Below are positions 1-10,358 of a stretch of 32,500 bases of DNA, piece by piece. The notes beneath the pieces were generated by a model, which was given only the letters and a program-made list of their open reading frames with translations, had not been told where the DNA came from and made no database searches. This DNA comes from Chromera velia (lineage: Eukaryota; Sar; Chromeraceae). Position 1 is the first letter of the stretch, and each line of letters begins with the position of its first letter. The stretch covers positions 2,501-35,000 of the forward strand of contig JAHBMJ010005909.1 of the NCBI GenBank assembly GCA_018398765.1, read 5' to 3'. The position numbers were made by a program, and so were the translations under genes.

Positions 1-3000
1 TGGAGGCGGCCCCTTCTTCTATGGGGTGTTCTGGTTGTCGCCCTGGCACTAGGGGAAGATCCAACCGATGCACCCGAAGCAGGGACCTCCACAGGAGCGG
101 GGATCATGGGCCTCTTCAAAACAGATCCACCCACAACCACCACCACTACAACCACAGCTGCCACAACCACTGAAGCCACGACCACCACCACCACCACCAC
201 GACTACAACCACCACCACTACTACTACTACAACCACCACCACCACAACCACGACTACTACCACCACCACTACTACTGCGACCACCACCACTGCAGCTGCC
301 ACCACAGTTGCCGCGACCACGACCACCACAGCGGCAACAACGAACACCACCACCACTACGACCACTACCACCACCACAGCAGCCGGCCTGAAGACGATAC
401 CAACAAACGCCACCGCCGCCTCCTCGACGACCACCACGACACTGGCCCTCAAAACAATTCCGAGCGGCCCGGTAGAAGAGAAGGAGGAGGCAGAGGAAGA
501 AGAGGAGGAGCCCGTCAAATACCTCTTCCCCGGGCTCTCTTTCGGATGTCCCGACAAAGCCATCGCAGTCGGGAAGGCCATTGCTTTCTACCGTTACAAG
601 TGGCCTGTGATGGGTTGCTCTGGGATTTTCGACACTTCCTACGCAGATGCGATTTTGGAGGAGTCCGCAGACGACTCCAGCTGTACCATCACACTCAAGA
701 GGGCGTTGGGGGATTTGCGTCTGATTGTGAACAACCACGCACAGAAGTTTGAAACAAAATACAAGGGGGAGCAATTTGATGAGGACACGGGAGAGTGGTC
801 CGCCCTGACGCAGGAGAACTTTTGTGCCTCCACGACCTCCATAGGGAACGAGCCGATGCCTCGGGGGTTGAAGAAGGCAGTTGTTGACTTTGCGTTGGAT
901 CACATCAATCAGAAGAGGACGGCGTGCGGGATGCACAAGATCACTCTGAACATGAACTTTGGAGGGCTGATGAACCCCACACAGGCTATGGTCGAGTTGG
1001 GAGTCGTGAAACGGTTCACCATGTTCGTCAACGTTCCTTCTGGAGGTCAGTCAGTTAGTCAGGCAAAGAGGTGACACACATGTGGTGAACTCGAAGTGCT
1101 CTCTCCAGTTTGGAGGACTTTCAAAGAACAAAAATCTTTCTCTTTTGATTTTTTGGTCGAAAATTCAGGGAGTCGATACACTTTCGTCTGTAGTCCCTTG
1201 ATCTCTTTGTGCCTCTTTGGCTTTCGCCCGGTTGTATGAGCAGACGCAACGGTTTCTGTTGAAATGACAGGCAAAGTTTTCGGATGAGGTCGCATGTCAG
1301 CGCATAAAGACCTGCTTGAGTCCCTTTTTTTTTTCAATCCTGCGGATGGACCGTGGCTTCTCATTCTCTTCACCCTTTTTTCTTCTTTCCCCCTTCCAGG
1401 AGCTTCCTGGGGTCAAGTTGAGGAATCAAAGAAGAAGAAAAGAGAAAGCGAGTCTCTTTCCCTCTGATTTTCTTCTCCTACTTTTCTCTTTCCTTTCTCT
1501 TCATCCACACAAACAAACGTTAATCGCTCCTTTCTCCTGTACGCAGCTGCCGAGTCCTTGGCAAGCGAATCCGGGTACGTGGCGCCCTCTGTGGGGTTGG
1601 ACGCCGCTGGGGTGACCACGTCCCGACTCAGACGTATGGCCGCAGTGAACGGGACAGCAGCCGCAAACGCCACAGAGACTGTGACCACTCCCACCCCTAC
1701 TACTACCACAACGGCTGCAGACAAAGAGCCTACGTACCCCTCCTTCTCCTCCCTCCGTGTGCCTAAATTGCCCCCCGGGGTGAAGACAGTGTACGTGGAG
1801 GTCATTCAGAGAGAGCACTGGGTGTCGGACGACTTGATCGAGAAGTCGTATGAGTTTGAGGTCTCCCAGCCCCAGCCCTGCTACATCCTCCCGAGCACCC
1901 CGTCCGAGAAGGAGAGGACGGCGGAGGAGACGGATAAGATGCAAGAGGAGATCAAGAAGGCGAACGAGACAGAGACGGGAGAGGGAGAGGCGGCAGTGGA
2001 AGGATTGGCAGGAGAGAAGTGGATGCAGAGCGAAGAGGCCATGCGAGAGGCGGTCAGTTAGTTCTTCAGTGAGTGAGTGACGTTCGATCGGTTGACCCCG
2101 GGGGGTGTTGAAGATTTCGGCGACCGGGGGGTGAAATGAACAGTTTGTGAAAAGAGCTTAAGAGCCGGTGGTAATGAAACAACCTGCCTGGTTAAACCAT
2201 AATTGCCTGTATCCGTCTTTCTTCTGTCAATCTGTCTGTGGATCTTCCTGCCGGTCTGTTTGTCGATCAGTCTTGTCTTTGAGAAGGCAAGAAAGAAAAA
2301 TAAAGGAAGGGAGACCCACTTTTCCTTTCCTTCATGAATTCTTTCTGTCCGCCCCTCAACTGCCTCCCTGCTTCCTTCCCGTCTGTAATCCCGCACCGCT
2401 GCCTGCTGTCGGTGTGCGGCTCCACGCTTTCTTCTGTGTCTCAGTTAACAAGGTTAAAACAAGTCGCCCGATTCTTCTGGAGCCGTTCTGCATTGTCTCG
2501 CCGCTCACCCACCTTCCCCTCTCTACCCGCTCTCTCTCAACTCTCTGTCTGGTGTGGTTACAGATTGACGCTCATAACAGGGGGGGTCATCCGTGGGAGG
2601 CAAAGGTTACACCGCAAGCAAAGGTCAGTCTTTCTGTGCTATTTTCTGCCTGCACATGTCACCTTTCATCATGGTATCTGTGGCATCGAGCATGTCTGTC
2701 CTCTGTGAAAATAGAGAACGATCGGCAAAGCGCTGTTTTCTTTTGCTTCCGTTTCTTTCTCTTCCTGCCCACAAGCGTCTTAAAGGAAAGACAAGTTGCT
2801 GTCTTATGGATGGAAGTACTTCTCATTCGCACGAACAGGGAATCCTCTTTTCATGTTGAAAGAACAGCTGCACTCTCTCTTACTAGTTCTCTGTGAAGGA
2901 AGGACGTAAAGAAGCGAATCTGGTGGGAACATACGCACGTTTGCGCGAGTGAATTGACAGCCTGTCGCTGTGTGTGCATTGATTGATTGCAGTTCCTGGC

Positions 3001-5312
3001 CCAACACGGTCCGGTGGCTGCTGCAATGACTTTCATGGGCGACCGCTCATGGGAACGGGTGGCGGAGATTGACATGGAAGCCCTGCAAAAGCGGTGGGCG
3101 GCCGGGGGCTGGAGGAGGGAGGGAAGAGGGTTGGAAGGAAGAAAAGACAGCAGCAGGTGAAGAGCAGAAGGCAGAAAGCGAACGGCTCAGATACCGATGG
3201 ATCGACGAACTAGAAAGAGAACTGGTGCCTGTTTGTCCCCACACGAAGAACGGAAAGGGAAAATTTCACGTACACAAACATTTGTTCGTGTCTGACTGCT
3301 TCAGGAGATGAGAGGGAAACTTGACGTGAATCGGGATGAAGAGGCCTGCCTGCCTGCCTGCCCGACTTGACTGTCATTTGTGTCTATTCTGCAGGGTGCA
3401 TGCAGTGGCAGGAAGGAAAGAAGAAAGGAAGGAACCCATTTGGAATCCTGAAGGAATTATGAACTGTTTGATTTTCCTTCTCAACCTATTCAGCATCTCG
3501 TCTGGGTTCTCTGAACGCCCTTCTTTGTTTGCCCTCTGACTGCTGTCTCTTTGCTGGTCTGTGCCCACGATCCTTTTTCAAAATTGGAAAATTGCAGCTC
3601 TGACGAGTTTGTTGAGTGGGCCCTTCACAAATTGAGTCAGTCTGTCTGTCCGTCTGTCTTTTTGTCTCTGTTACTGTCCCTCTGTGCATCTCTCTGTGGA
3701 CCCATTCAGTTAAGGGGCTGTTGCTTCTTCCTCCTCCCCTGCTTTTCCTTTTTCCCTATTACTTGTGGGGTTTTCACTTCTCTCATCCTTCCGCGTGGCT
3801 GCAAGTACCCTGCTCGATGTGCGACTGCATTTTTTTGCAGCTTGGCCTGCGTCCTCTTCCCTGAACGGCCCTCCGCATACAACCTCTTCTTTTTGTGTTG
3901 TTGGTTTCTTGCCACTTCTTATTTTTACGTGCTCGCACACTCTCCTTTCCAGCTTCGTAATGACCCGACGTACAGAAAACCATCCTGCTATGCGATTGTG
4001 TTCATGCGTCCGTGCAGATTTGGCAGAAATCCCAGACCAGTGGGATTTCAGAAGTGCCATGTCGACTTGTGTGAGGAAGCCCAGAAGCCAGGTAGGTAGG
4101 ATGCATAGAGGGGCGTCAAGGAAGAGCGAACGGGGGGGCGTCTCCTTTTTTTCTTTTCGTGTATTATTGTTTTTTGCTCCCTCCCTCACCTGCCTCCGAA
4201 AGTGCACGAAGAGAACAAATCACATGAGGGGGCATATCGGAGATGTCGTCGTGAGAGCGTCCGACAGCGTTCAGTCTGGTCGGCTGCGATACACTCACTG
4301 CCTTCAAGCGATCCTTCCTTCCGAATGCGCCCCTTTTCTTTATTCTCGTGTTGCTTTTTCTCTTCCCTTCTTTTCAGGGAGGTTGTGGGAGCTGCTGGGC
4401 GTTTGCGGCACTTGGCGCATGGGAGAAACAATACTGCTACTTGACGTCGGGATCGGTGGGTTGATTCTTTTTTATTTATTTTGTTTGTTTGTCTGTTTCT
4501 CTCCGTGGGGTATCGCTTTCTATTTGTCATTTCCGTTTATCCATCGAACTTCCTTTTTTCTTCCTTCCTTGCCCTCGCTCCCTCCCTCCTACTTCTTTTT
4601 GCCCTCCTATCTTCGTCCGTTCCCGTCTTCCCATCTCCAGCTTCAGCTTTTAGATGCGCTTTTCATCTTTCCCTGCTTCCGACGTCAACAAGAATTTTTT
4701 TGCGTGAATTTATGACCCTCTCCCCAGCCTATGTGCATGGAGAAAAGTGAAAAGAACGAACTTATTTCGCATACAAAGAAGGAGAACTTCAGAGAGCAAA
4801 ATCGCACCACACCATGCGCGTGTTCGGTTAAAATTCTGCAGGTGAACCTTGACTTGAGCAGACAGCGCGTGCTGGAGTGTGGAGAGGACTCCAATGGGTG
4901 CGGGGGTGGGTTTGCGACCTCTGCTTTCGATGCGCTGTACTCGAAAGGGGTCGTCAAGGAGAGCTGTGCGACCTACACGAGGTGGGTGGGTGGAGAGTCT
5001 TGCGCCTTGCTCCCTCCTAGTCGTCTCTCTGAGCGGCTGCCCTCCTTTCGGGATCTGTGCATCCTCCCCCTTCCCCCCCTCTGCCTGTCTTCCCTCTAGC
5101 CGGCCGTGGCCGTGTGCATGTTCACCCCCATCTCTTTCTTGTGCGTGTCCCCTCATCCTTCCTTCCTTCCACTCACGCCCTGCAACGGGCCATAGAGCAT
5201 TAAAAAAAAACAAACATGCCGACCTGCATGCATGCAGCGGCGACACGGGGTCACCCGAAATGGACCCCATGGGCAGCTCCTACTGCGAGAGCGCGGACAG
5301 CTATGGGGTCGG

Positions 5313-5352
<40 letters not shown>

Positions 5353-6987
5353 TGTGTGTTTGGGGGAGAATGGTCGAGCGTGGGATGAGAGTCATGATAT
5401 AGACTGGGGAGGGAGAGGAACAGAAAGAGCTTCTGCAATGCAAGGAATGGGAAAATGAACCGAAAACGAAAGAGAAGCCTGGCTCAATGTCGTTTCTTTT
5501 GACAAGCAAAGACAGGAATTGTGCTGAGAGCAGCTGTGTGGATTCCAGTCGTGACCAGGAGCCCCTTCATTTCCCTCCCATTCAAAATCTTTTCTCTCCT
5601 CTTCTCTGCATCGATTTACTCTCCATCCCTCCTTCCCTTCCTTGGTCTCCCCACGTTTGCAGTGCAAGGTCCACTACGGTCGTAAGGCGATGAGAACAGA
5701 GAAGACTTCCTCCAACTTCGTTCCTTACAACGTCAGTCTCTCTGCCTGTCCGTTTGGGTGTGTCCGTCTGCGTGCCTATATTTCTATCCATCCATGTTCC
5801 TTGTCTATCTGTCTGTGTTCAATTGGTTTTTACTTCGACCTCCGTTTCAGTGTCTCTTCTTCGGTGCTTTTCTCTTCTCTTCTGTTTGCTACGTGTTCAT
5901 TATGTCGGGGACAGAAGATAAGGGAGAGAAGGTCAAGCAGCGCCCTTAATGACGTAAGGGCTGAGGTCTTGGTTGAACATTTCTGCTTCTTCATTTCTTC
6001 TGTTCCTCTGCTCCGTCCCCTCCAGTAGTCGAATGAAAAAAACCGACAGAACTTTAACTCATGCGGACAGAAAAGAATCCGCTGTGCCTTTTGAACCGTG
6101 GAGTGATTTTGATCTCTGGCTGCATGTAGCGTCCAAGAATGTCTTGCCACTTATTTTTTTCCCTTTGTTATTGTCGCAGAGGTATCTGTTTGTGTGTCTG
6201 CATGTGTACACATGTGCGTATGTGTGTATGTGCGTACGCTGGTTGCAGAGAAGCCCGTACAGCTTGGTGACAAATGAGTTCACCTCCGAGAAGGCGATGC
6301 AGGCGGCGATTATGGTCTACGGGGCGATCTACTCGGCCTTCGATGTGTATGCAGACTTCATGTCATACTCACATGGTACGTATGTACGTCGGTCGGGCAG
6401 TTTGTCGGTTGATCTACATGCAGGACGATCGGAGTGAAGTGCGACCGTGTGTGCGTGTNGGGGTGGATGAGTGACCGGCTGGTGCTTTGTCGGGGGTGTG
6501 CCAAGAAAGTAGGAACAGCTGTAGGCTGCATGAGCGGCTTTGAGCCAAGGGTGACTGTTTTGGGATGTGCTCATGATACAGCACTTTGTGTCCTTTCTCT
6601 TGTTTGTCCAAGGTCTCTTGTGAGTCCAGCGTTTTGCTTTCTCCAGGGTTTGAACCGAAGGCGTCATGCAGTAAGTTACAATACATTCAAAGACGTATGC
6701 TGTCTCTTTCTGCCTCTCGCTCTGCTTCTTTAGGCGTTTACGTCAAACGGTCAAGCAGGAGGCAAGGAGGTCACGCTATCCAGTTGTTGGGCTGGGGTAC
6801 TGACAAGGCCACAGGAACCAAATATTGGTGGGTGGGTTGGGGGAGGAGAGAGGGGTTGTCCGTCCCGCCCCTCTTCATCTGCTTTCTGTGCATGGCCCTG
6901 CGTTGTGTTCGTATCTGTGTGTGTGTGTGTGTGTGTGTGTCCGTGTCCATGTCCGTGTCTGTCTGTGTCTGTGTCTTTGTGTGTCTG

Positions 6988-7078
<91 letters not shown>

Positions 7079-7111
7079 GTGTTCATGTCCGTGTCTGTCT
7101 GTGTCTGTGTC

Positions 7112-7147
<36 letters not shown>

Positions 7148-7977
7148 TGTGTGTGTGTCGATCTGTTTGCAGAAACACACACACACACACACACACACAT
7201 AGATCAGCAGACAGAGATGTCCCCCCCCACTATGTTCTTGCATCTCTCTCTTTTCCTCGACTTTTCAAGAGAGAATGGCCACGTCAACCTGATTTCATTG
7301 TTGTCATCTCTCTCCTTCCCTCCCCCCCTTTCGTCCTTCCAGGATCGGAGAGAACTCTTGGGGACACGAGTGGGGGGAGAACCAGTATATGCAAAAGGTA
7401 TGTTGGCCTTTTTGTTTGCTCTTTCCTTCGTTCGTTGGGTGGGGCTTGCGGTGCCTTCCTTCCTTCCTTGTGAGCGGACATTCTCTCCTCACACACTTCT
7501 TTTCTTTCTCAGAGAAGCAGACGACCTTTCTTGGATGCTTTCAGGTTCAAATGCGAGTTTTTGGTCATTTTCTCTGTTTGCATTCTTCGTTGTGTTCCGT
7601 CTCCGCCGTCTGCGGCTCTTCTCTTGCCCGGCCAGCTTCTCTTATCTGCGTGGCGTTTGAATGCTTCTCCATTCGTTGCACCGGCTTTGCTTTGTTTATT
7701 TCCTCTCCAATGCGATGTCCACTCTTTGCGCTGCATGTCCTGGTTTCTTTTCCCTGTCTTCTCCGCTTTCTTCTAATCTGCCTACCTGCCTGCCTGCAGT
7801 GTTCCGTCCAGAAGTGCCGAGGTGACTTCTGTGACCAGAGCACGGCCAACGCGGGGGGGGCGACTGGGTCCTCTGAGGTTTGTGGATACTTCAGGTTCAA
7901 GAGGGGAGTCAACCAGGCCAACATCGAACGGTATGGGGCCATCGGGTACATCGCGGTCAGTCTGCATGTCTTCATCT

Positions 7978-8012
<35 letters not shown>

Positions 8013-8600
8013 TCTCTCTCTCTCTGTGTGTGTGTGTGCGCGCGCGCGCGGCGGAAGCAGTTGTGCATCAGAGAATCAAGAGCACATTGAAGGGAGGCTG
8101 GTTTTGGTTGAGAGGGCAGCTGATGCAAGGGAAGAAAAATTGAAATTAGTGCTTTGTACAATGCAACAGGCAGTCGCTCGTGTTTTGTGGACATGGGAAC
8201 TCCGTCTCTTCTGCATGGAGACGGCATGCATCGGCCTCGGACTTACTTATCCTTTGCAGCCGATGGGCTCCCTTCTTGTGAGTTAGGGACGTTCCACCGT
8301 GGTGAACCAAACAACGTAGTGAAGCCCTGCCGTCCTCTGAAAAGGAAGATTCATGGACACGCAGAGGCATTCATACGAATAGACATGCAAGTTGTTATGG
8401 GTGTGTGTGGCTTTCTGTCTTTCTCTTCTTCTTTGCTTCCTTCCTTCTTCTTCCAGGGTACGGAGCCGCTGAGCACGTTGCCTGACGGGACGGACGTGAC
8501 GGATCTCTCAGCAGAGGACTCGGGGGCTTTGGGGGTGAACACGGGGACGCTGTCGGTCTCTCTCCTCCTGACGGCGGTCCTGGCGGCTTTTGCGTTGTAG
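1..8600 (+). CDS. GPI-tailed, mucin-like papain-family (C1A) cysteine protease, 14 exons, 5' end missing
   Basis: Exons read by me: <1-1045, 1547-2052, 2993-3093, 3598-3635, 4018-4091, 4378-4455, 4842-4981, 5238-5307, 5663-5731, 6249-6375, 6734-6827, 7343-7397, 7800-7955, 8457-8600. All introns are GT..AG (donor GTCAGT recurs) and phases agree, giving 898 visible residues plus TAG. Residues 1-18 are the end of a signal peptide ([17 protein letters not shown]), so the ATG lies left of the window. Residues 45-150 are Thr-rich. The protease domain starts near IPDQWDF. It has Gln588 and Cys594 in [11 protein letters not shown], His763 in [11 protein letters not shown], and Asn785 in [10 protein letters not shown], so all catalytic residues are present. 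It resembles cathepsin B/C, but I see no His-His occluding loop. The last exon ends in a hydrophobic tail ([16 protein letters not shown]) with no residues after it, as in GPI-anchored proteins. Inferred role: secreted or cell-surface proteolysis. The weakest joins are the small exons 3 and 4. Confidence 0.88.
133..459 (+). repeat. Poly-threonine (ACN)n coding tract
   Basis: Degenerate ACN triplets inside exon 1 of the protease encode a Thr-rich stalk with scattered Ala; 178-276 is 33 consecutive Thr codons. All four Thr codons are mixed, so the tract seems held at protein level rather than being a fresh triplet expansion. Such stalks are usually O-glycosylated (family knowledge). The other frames and the opposite strand give Pro-, Gly- and Cys-rich artefact ORFs. 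Confidence 0.9.
5313..5359. repeat. (TC)n(TG)n microsatellite in protease intron
   Basis: A TC run passes directly into a TG run a few bases after the exon donor at 5308. The same TC-to-TG join recurs in other introns of this window. Confidence 0.95.
6459..6459. other. Ambiguous base (N)
   Basis: A single N lies in a protease intron (6376-6733) and touches no exon that I model. Confidence 0.95.
6912..7200. repeat. Compound TG/TC/TG/CA microsatellite in protease intron
   Basis: Alternating (TG)n, (TC)n, (TG)n, a repeated GTCCGTGT..GTCTGTGTC block, and a final (AC)n run occupy most of the intron between exons 10 and 11. The segment around 6941-6980 is almost repeated at 7075-7115, suggesting an internal duplication within the array. 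Confidence 0.95.
7981..8051. repeat. Poly-C(30) followed by (TC)n(TG)n(CG)n
   Basis: Thirty uninterrupted C residues (7981-8010) lead into TC, TG and CG dinucleotide runs. The block begins 25 bases after the exon 12 donor of the protease gene. Confidence 0.95.
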
Positions 8601-9170
8601 CACAGAGAGAAGAAGACGTACAGAGATGGATCGGGGAGGGGGGGAAAGAAGATACAGACCCCTTTTCTCCTTTCTTTCCTTCCTTCCTTCCTCACTTTCG
8701 CCTCCCACCCCTCCTTGTCCTTTCGGTTCCTCCTGTCGAGAGTGGCTGGATGGATGGAAGGAAGGAAGGAAGGTCAAAGGACAAGAGGAGGGTAGCCGTG
8801 GTGGTCCAGAAAAGGTTGGGTGGGGAGGAATGGACGGAGGAAGGGGAATCATTGAAGGAAATCCTCTCTTTCCCACTTCCTTCCTCAGTGGCTGCCTCCT
8901 TAAAGTTTGCTGTCCGTTTGATACCCTCTGCACATGCGCACGCAATGGTATTTGTCTGCCTGCTTGTCTGCCTGTGTGCCAGTCACAACTCAGTGTTCAC
9001 ATTCTCGTGATGCACGAAATCTGTTGCGGCCGCTTCTGTTCTTTTTTTCTTTGTGTTCCCTCCGTGATGGCAGGGGACTCTCTCTCCCTCCTTTGTGTGG
9101 GAACTCTCCCTCCCTCTTTTGTGTATGCTTCTAGCTCTAATGGCAGACGTCTGAGGATTCTTTTCTGAAG
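8601..9170. other. 3' flank of the protease gene
   Basis: The stretch is pyrimidine-rich with (GGAA)n/(TTCC)n patches. I see no convincing CDS or clear polyadenylation signal. ORFs here are low-complexity chance frames. Confidence 0.6.
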
Positions 9171-10240
9171 TCGCTCACCAACGCAAACACTTCTCCATCT
9201 CGGTCGTCAGAACGCGATCCATTCCGGCAGAGGCCAAAGCGCCCCCGACACTTCCGGCCTTCCTTTTGTAAATTCGTTCCCACTGCATGTTCTTGCTACT
9301 TCGTGCGTAACATATAGCATGTTTCACGAAACAATGTACGAAACCGTACCTAATGACCTGCAATTTTATCTTGTTTTTCTATTAATTTACATGTTTTGAT
9401 GTAGTAGTTCATTGCTGTTCAAAGTTTGTATTTGTTTGTATGATAAACATAAATTAAGGTTCAGATCTCCTTGTATTCTAGCTTGTATTTTCCTCCACGC
9501 AGGCAAGAATATGAAAGAGTTTCACATAGAAATCTAGATAGTTCAGGCTGTTACACAGTACGGTTAGGAGTAATTCGGTGGTGGTACCAAGTGTTGTTCA
9601 CATTAATAACAAGTGTTTCTTTTACAGGATTAGAGGATTACATTGTGTTTGGGGCTGGAGCCCTAGACCTGCGTGCCAGTTATCTGACGTCCGCCTAGGA
9701 TGTAGGTAACACCAGTTATTTTGTTTTATTCAGTAATAAAACTGGTAAAAAAACTAGTAAAAAAAGTCTTTTTGGTGTTTTTAAATATAAATAAATACCA
9801 AAACAACATAACATAATACAACTTAGTACTAAAGCATTGCTAGAAGCATTGGTTACTCCTCACCGTACTGTGTACAGGTTATAAACGGGTGTAGGCCTTT
9901 TTTTAATGAGATTCCTATTATAGGGTTCGTAGGTCATAACCTTTTTCCTAACCCTTTCCAAAAGAATTAAGCCTTCCCATTTTAACAGTGAATTTAACTA
10001 ATTTTAATACTTACTTACTTACTTAATTGTGGTTAAGCCTAGGGTCTCTGAAACCAGAGACAAATGGCAATCCATGCATACAGTTGTAAACAAAAAGAGC
10101 AAACCGCTGCAGCGTTGGCCTAGGATAAGGCCTAGGGTAAGGCAGCGTTGGAACACAAAACGGTTCATTAAATTTAACTTCATTTCCAAAAAGGATGGAC
10201 CTTGCAACGGAGAGAGCAAATAATGACAATTAAGTGTCTT
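9171..10240. other. AT-rich repeat-bearing intergenic region
   Basis: Base composition drops sharply to AT-rich compared with the gene to the left. It contains an inverted repeat of about 25 bp (9551-9575 against 9851-9876), a small ACCAGTT..AACTGGT foldback near 9710-9746, a (CTTA)4 run at 10009-10024, and local GGCCTAGG-type direct repeats near 10118-10140. There is no gene that I can support; it is probably fragments of non-autonomous mobile elements. Confidence 0.5.
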
Positions 10241-10358
10241 CCAGCAAATTTGAAAAGCAAGTTCATTTTATGAAAATCATTTATTTTCAGAAGGCCCGGG
10301 GGGTTTTATAAATCACCTCTACGCATGCCAACGCATGACTACGCATGGAATCTGATAC
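10241..10358 (+). repeat. Left terminal inverted repeat
   Basis: Reverse-complement partner of 13865-13977, with scattered mismatches and small indels. The inner end overlaps the first codons of the reverse-transcriptase reading frame (ATG at 10345). Confidence 0.8.

Noticed and set aside
49-936. 295-residue minus-strand ORF, Gly/Cys-rich
   Set aside because: It is the antisense shadow of the poly-Thr exon; its composition follows from GGN/GTN repeats, and the plus strand has a signal peptide and splices into a known family.
3765-4715. 316-residue plus-strand ORF
   Set aside because: It reads through introns; only 4018-4091 of this frame is a real exon. The correct continuation is the spliced protease frame.
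6586-7660. Cys/Val- and His/Thr-rich ORFs
   Set aside because: They are translations of intronic TG/TC/CA microsatellites.
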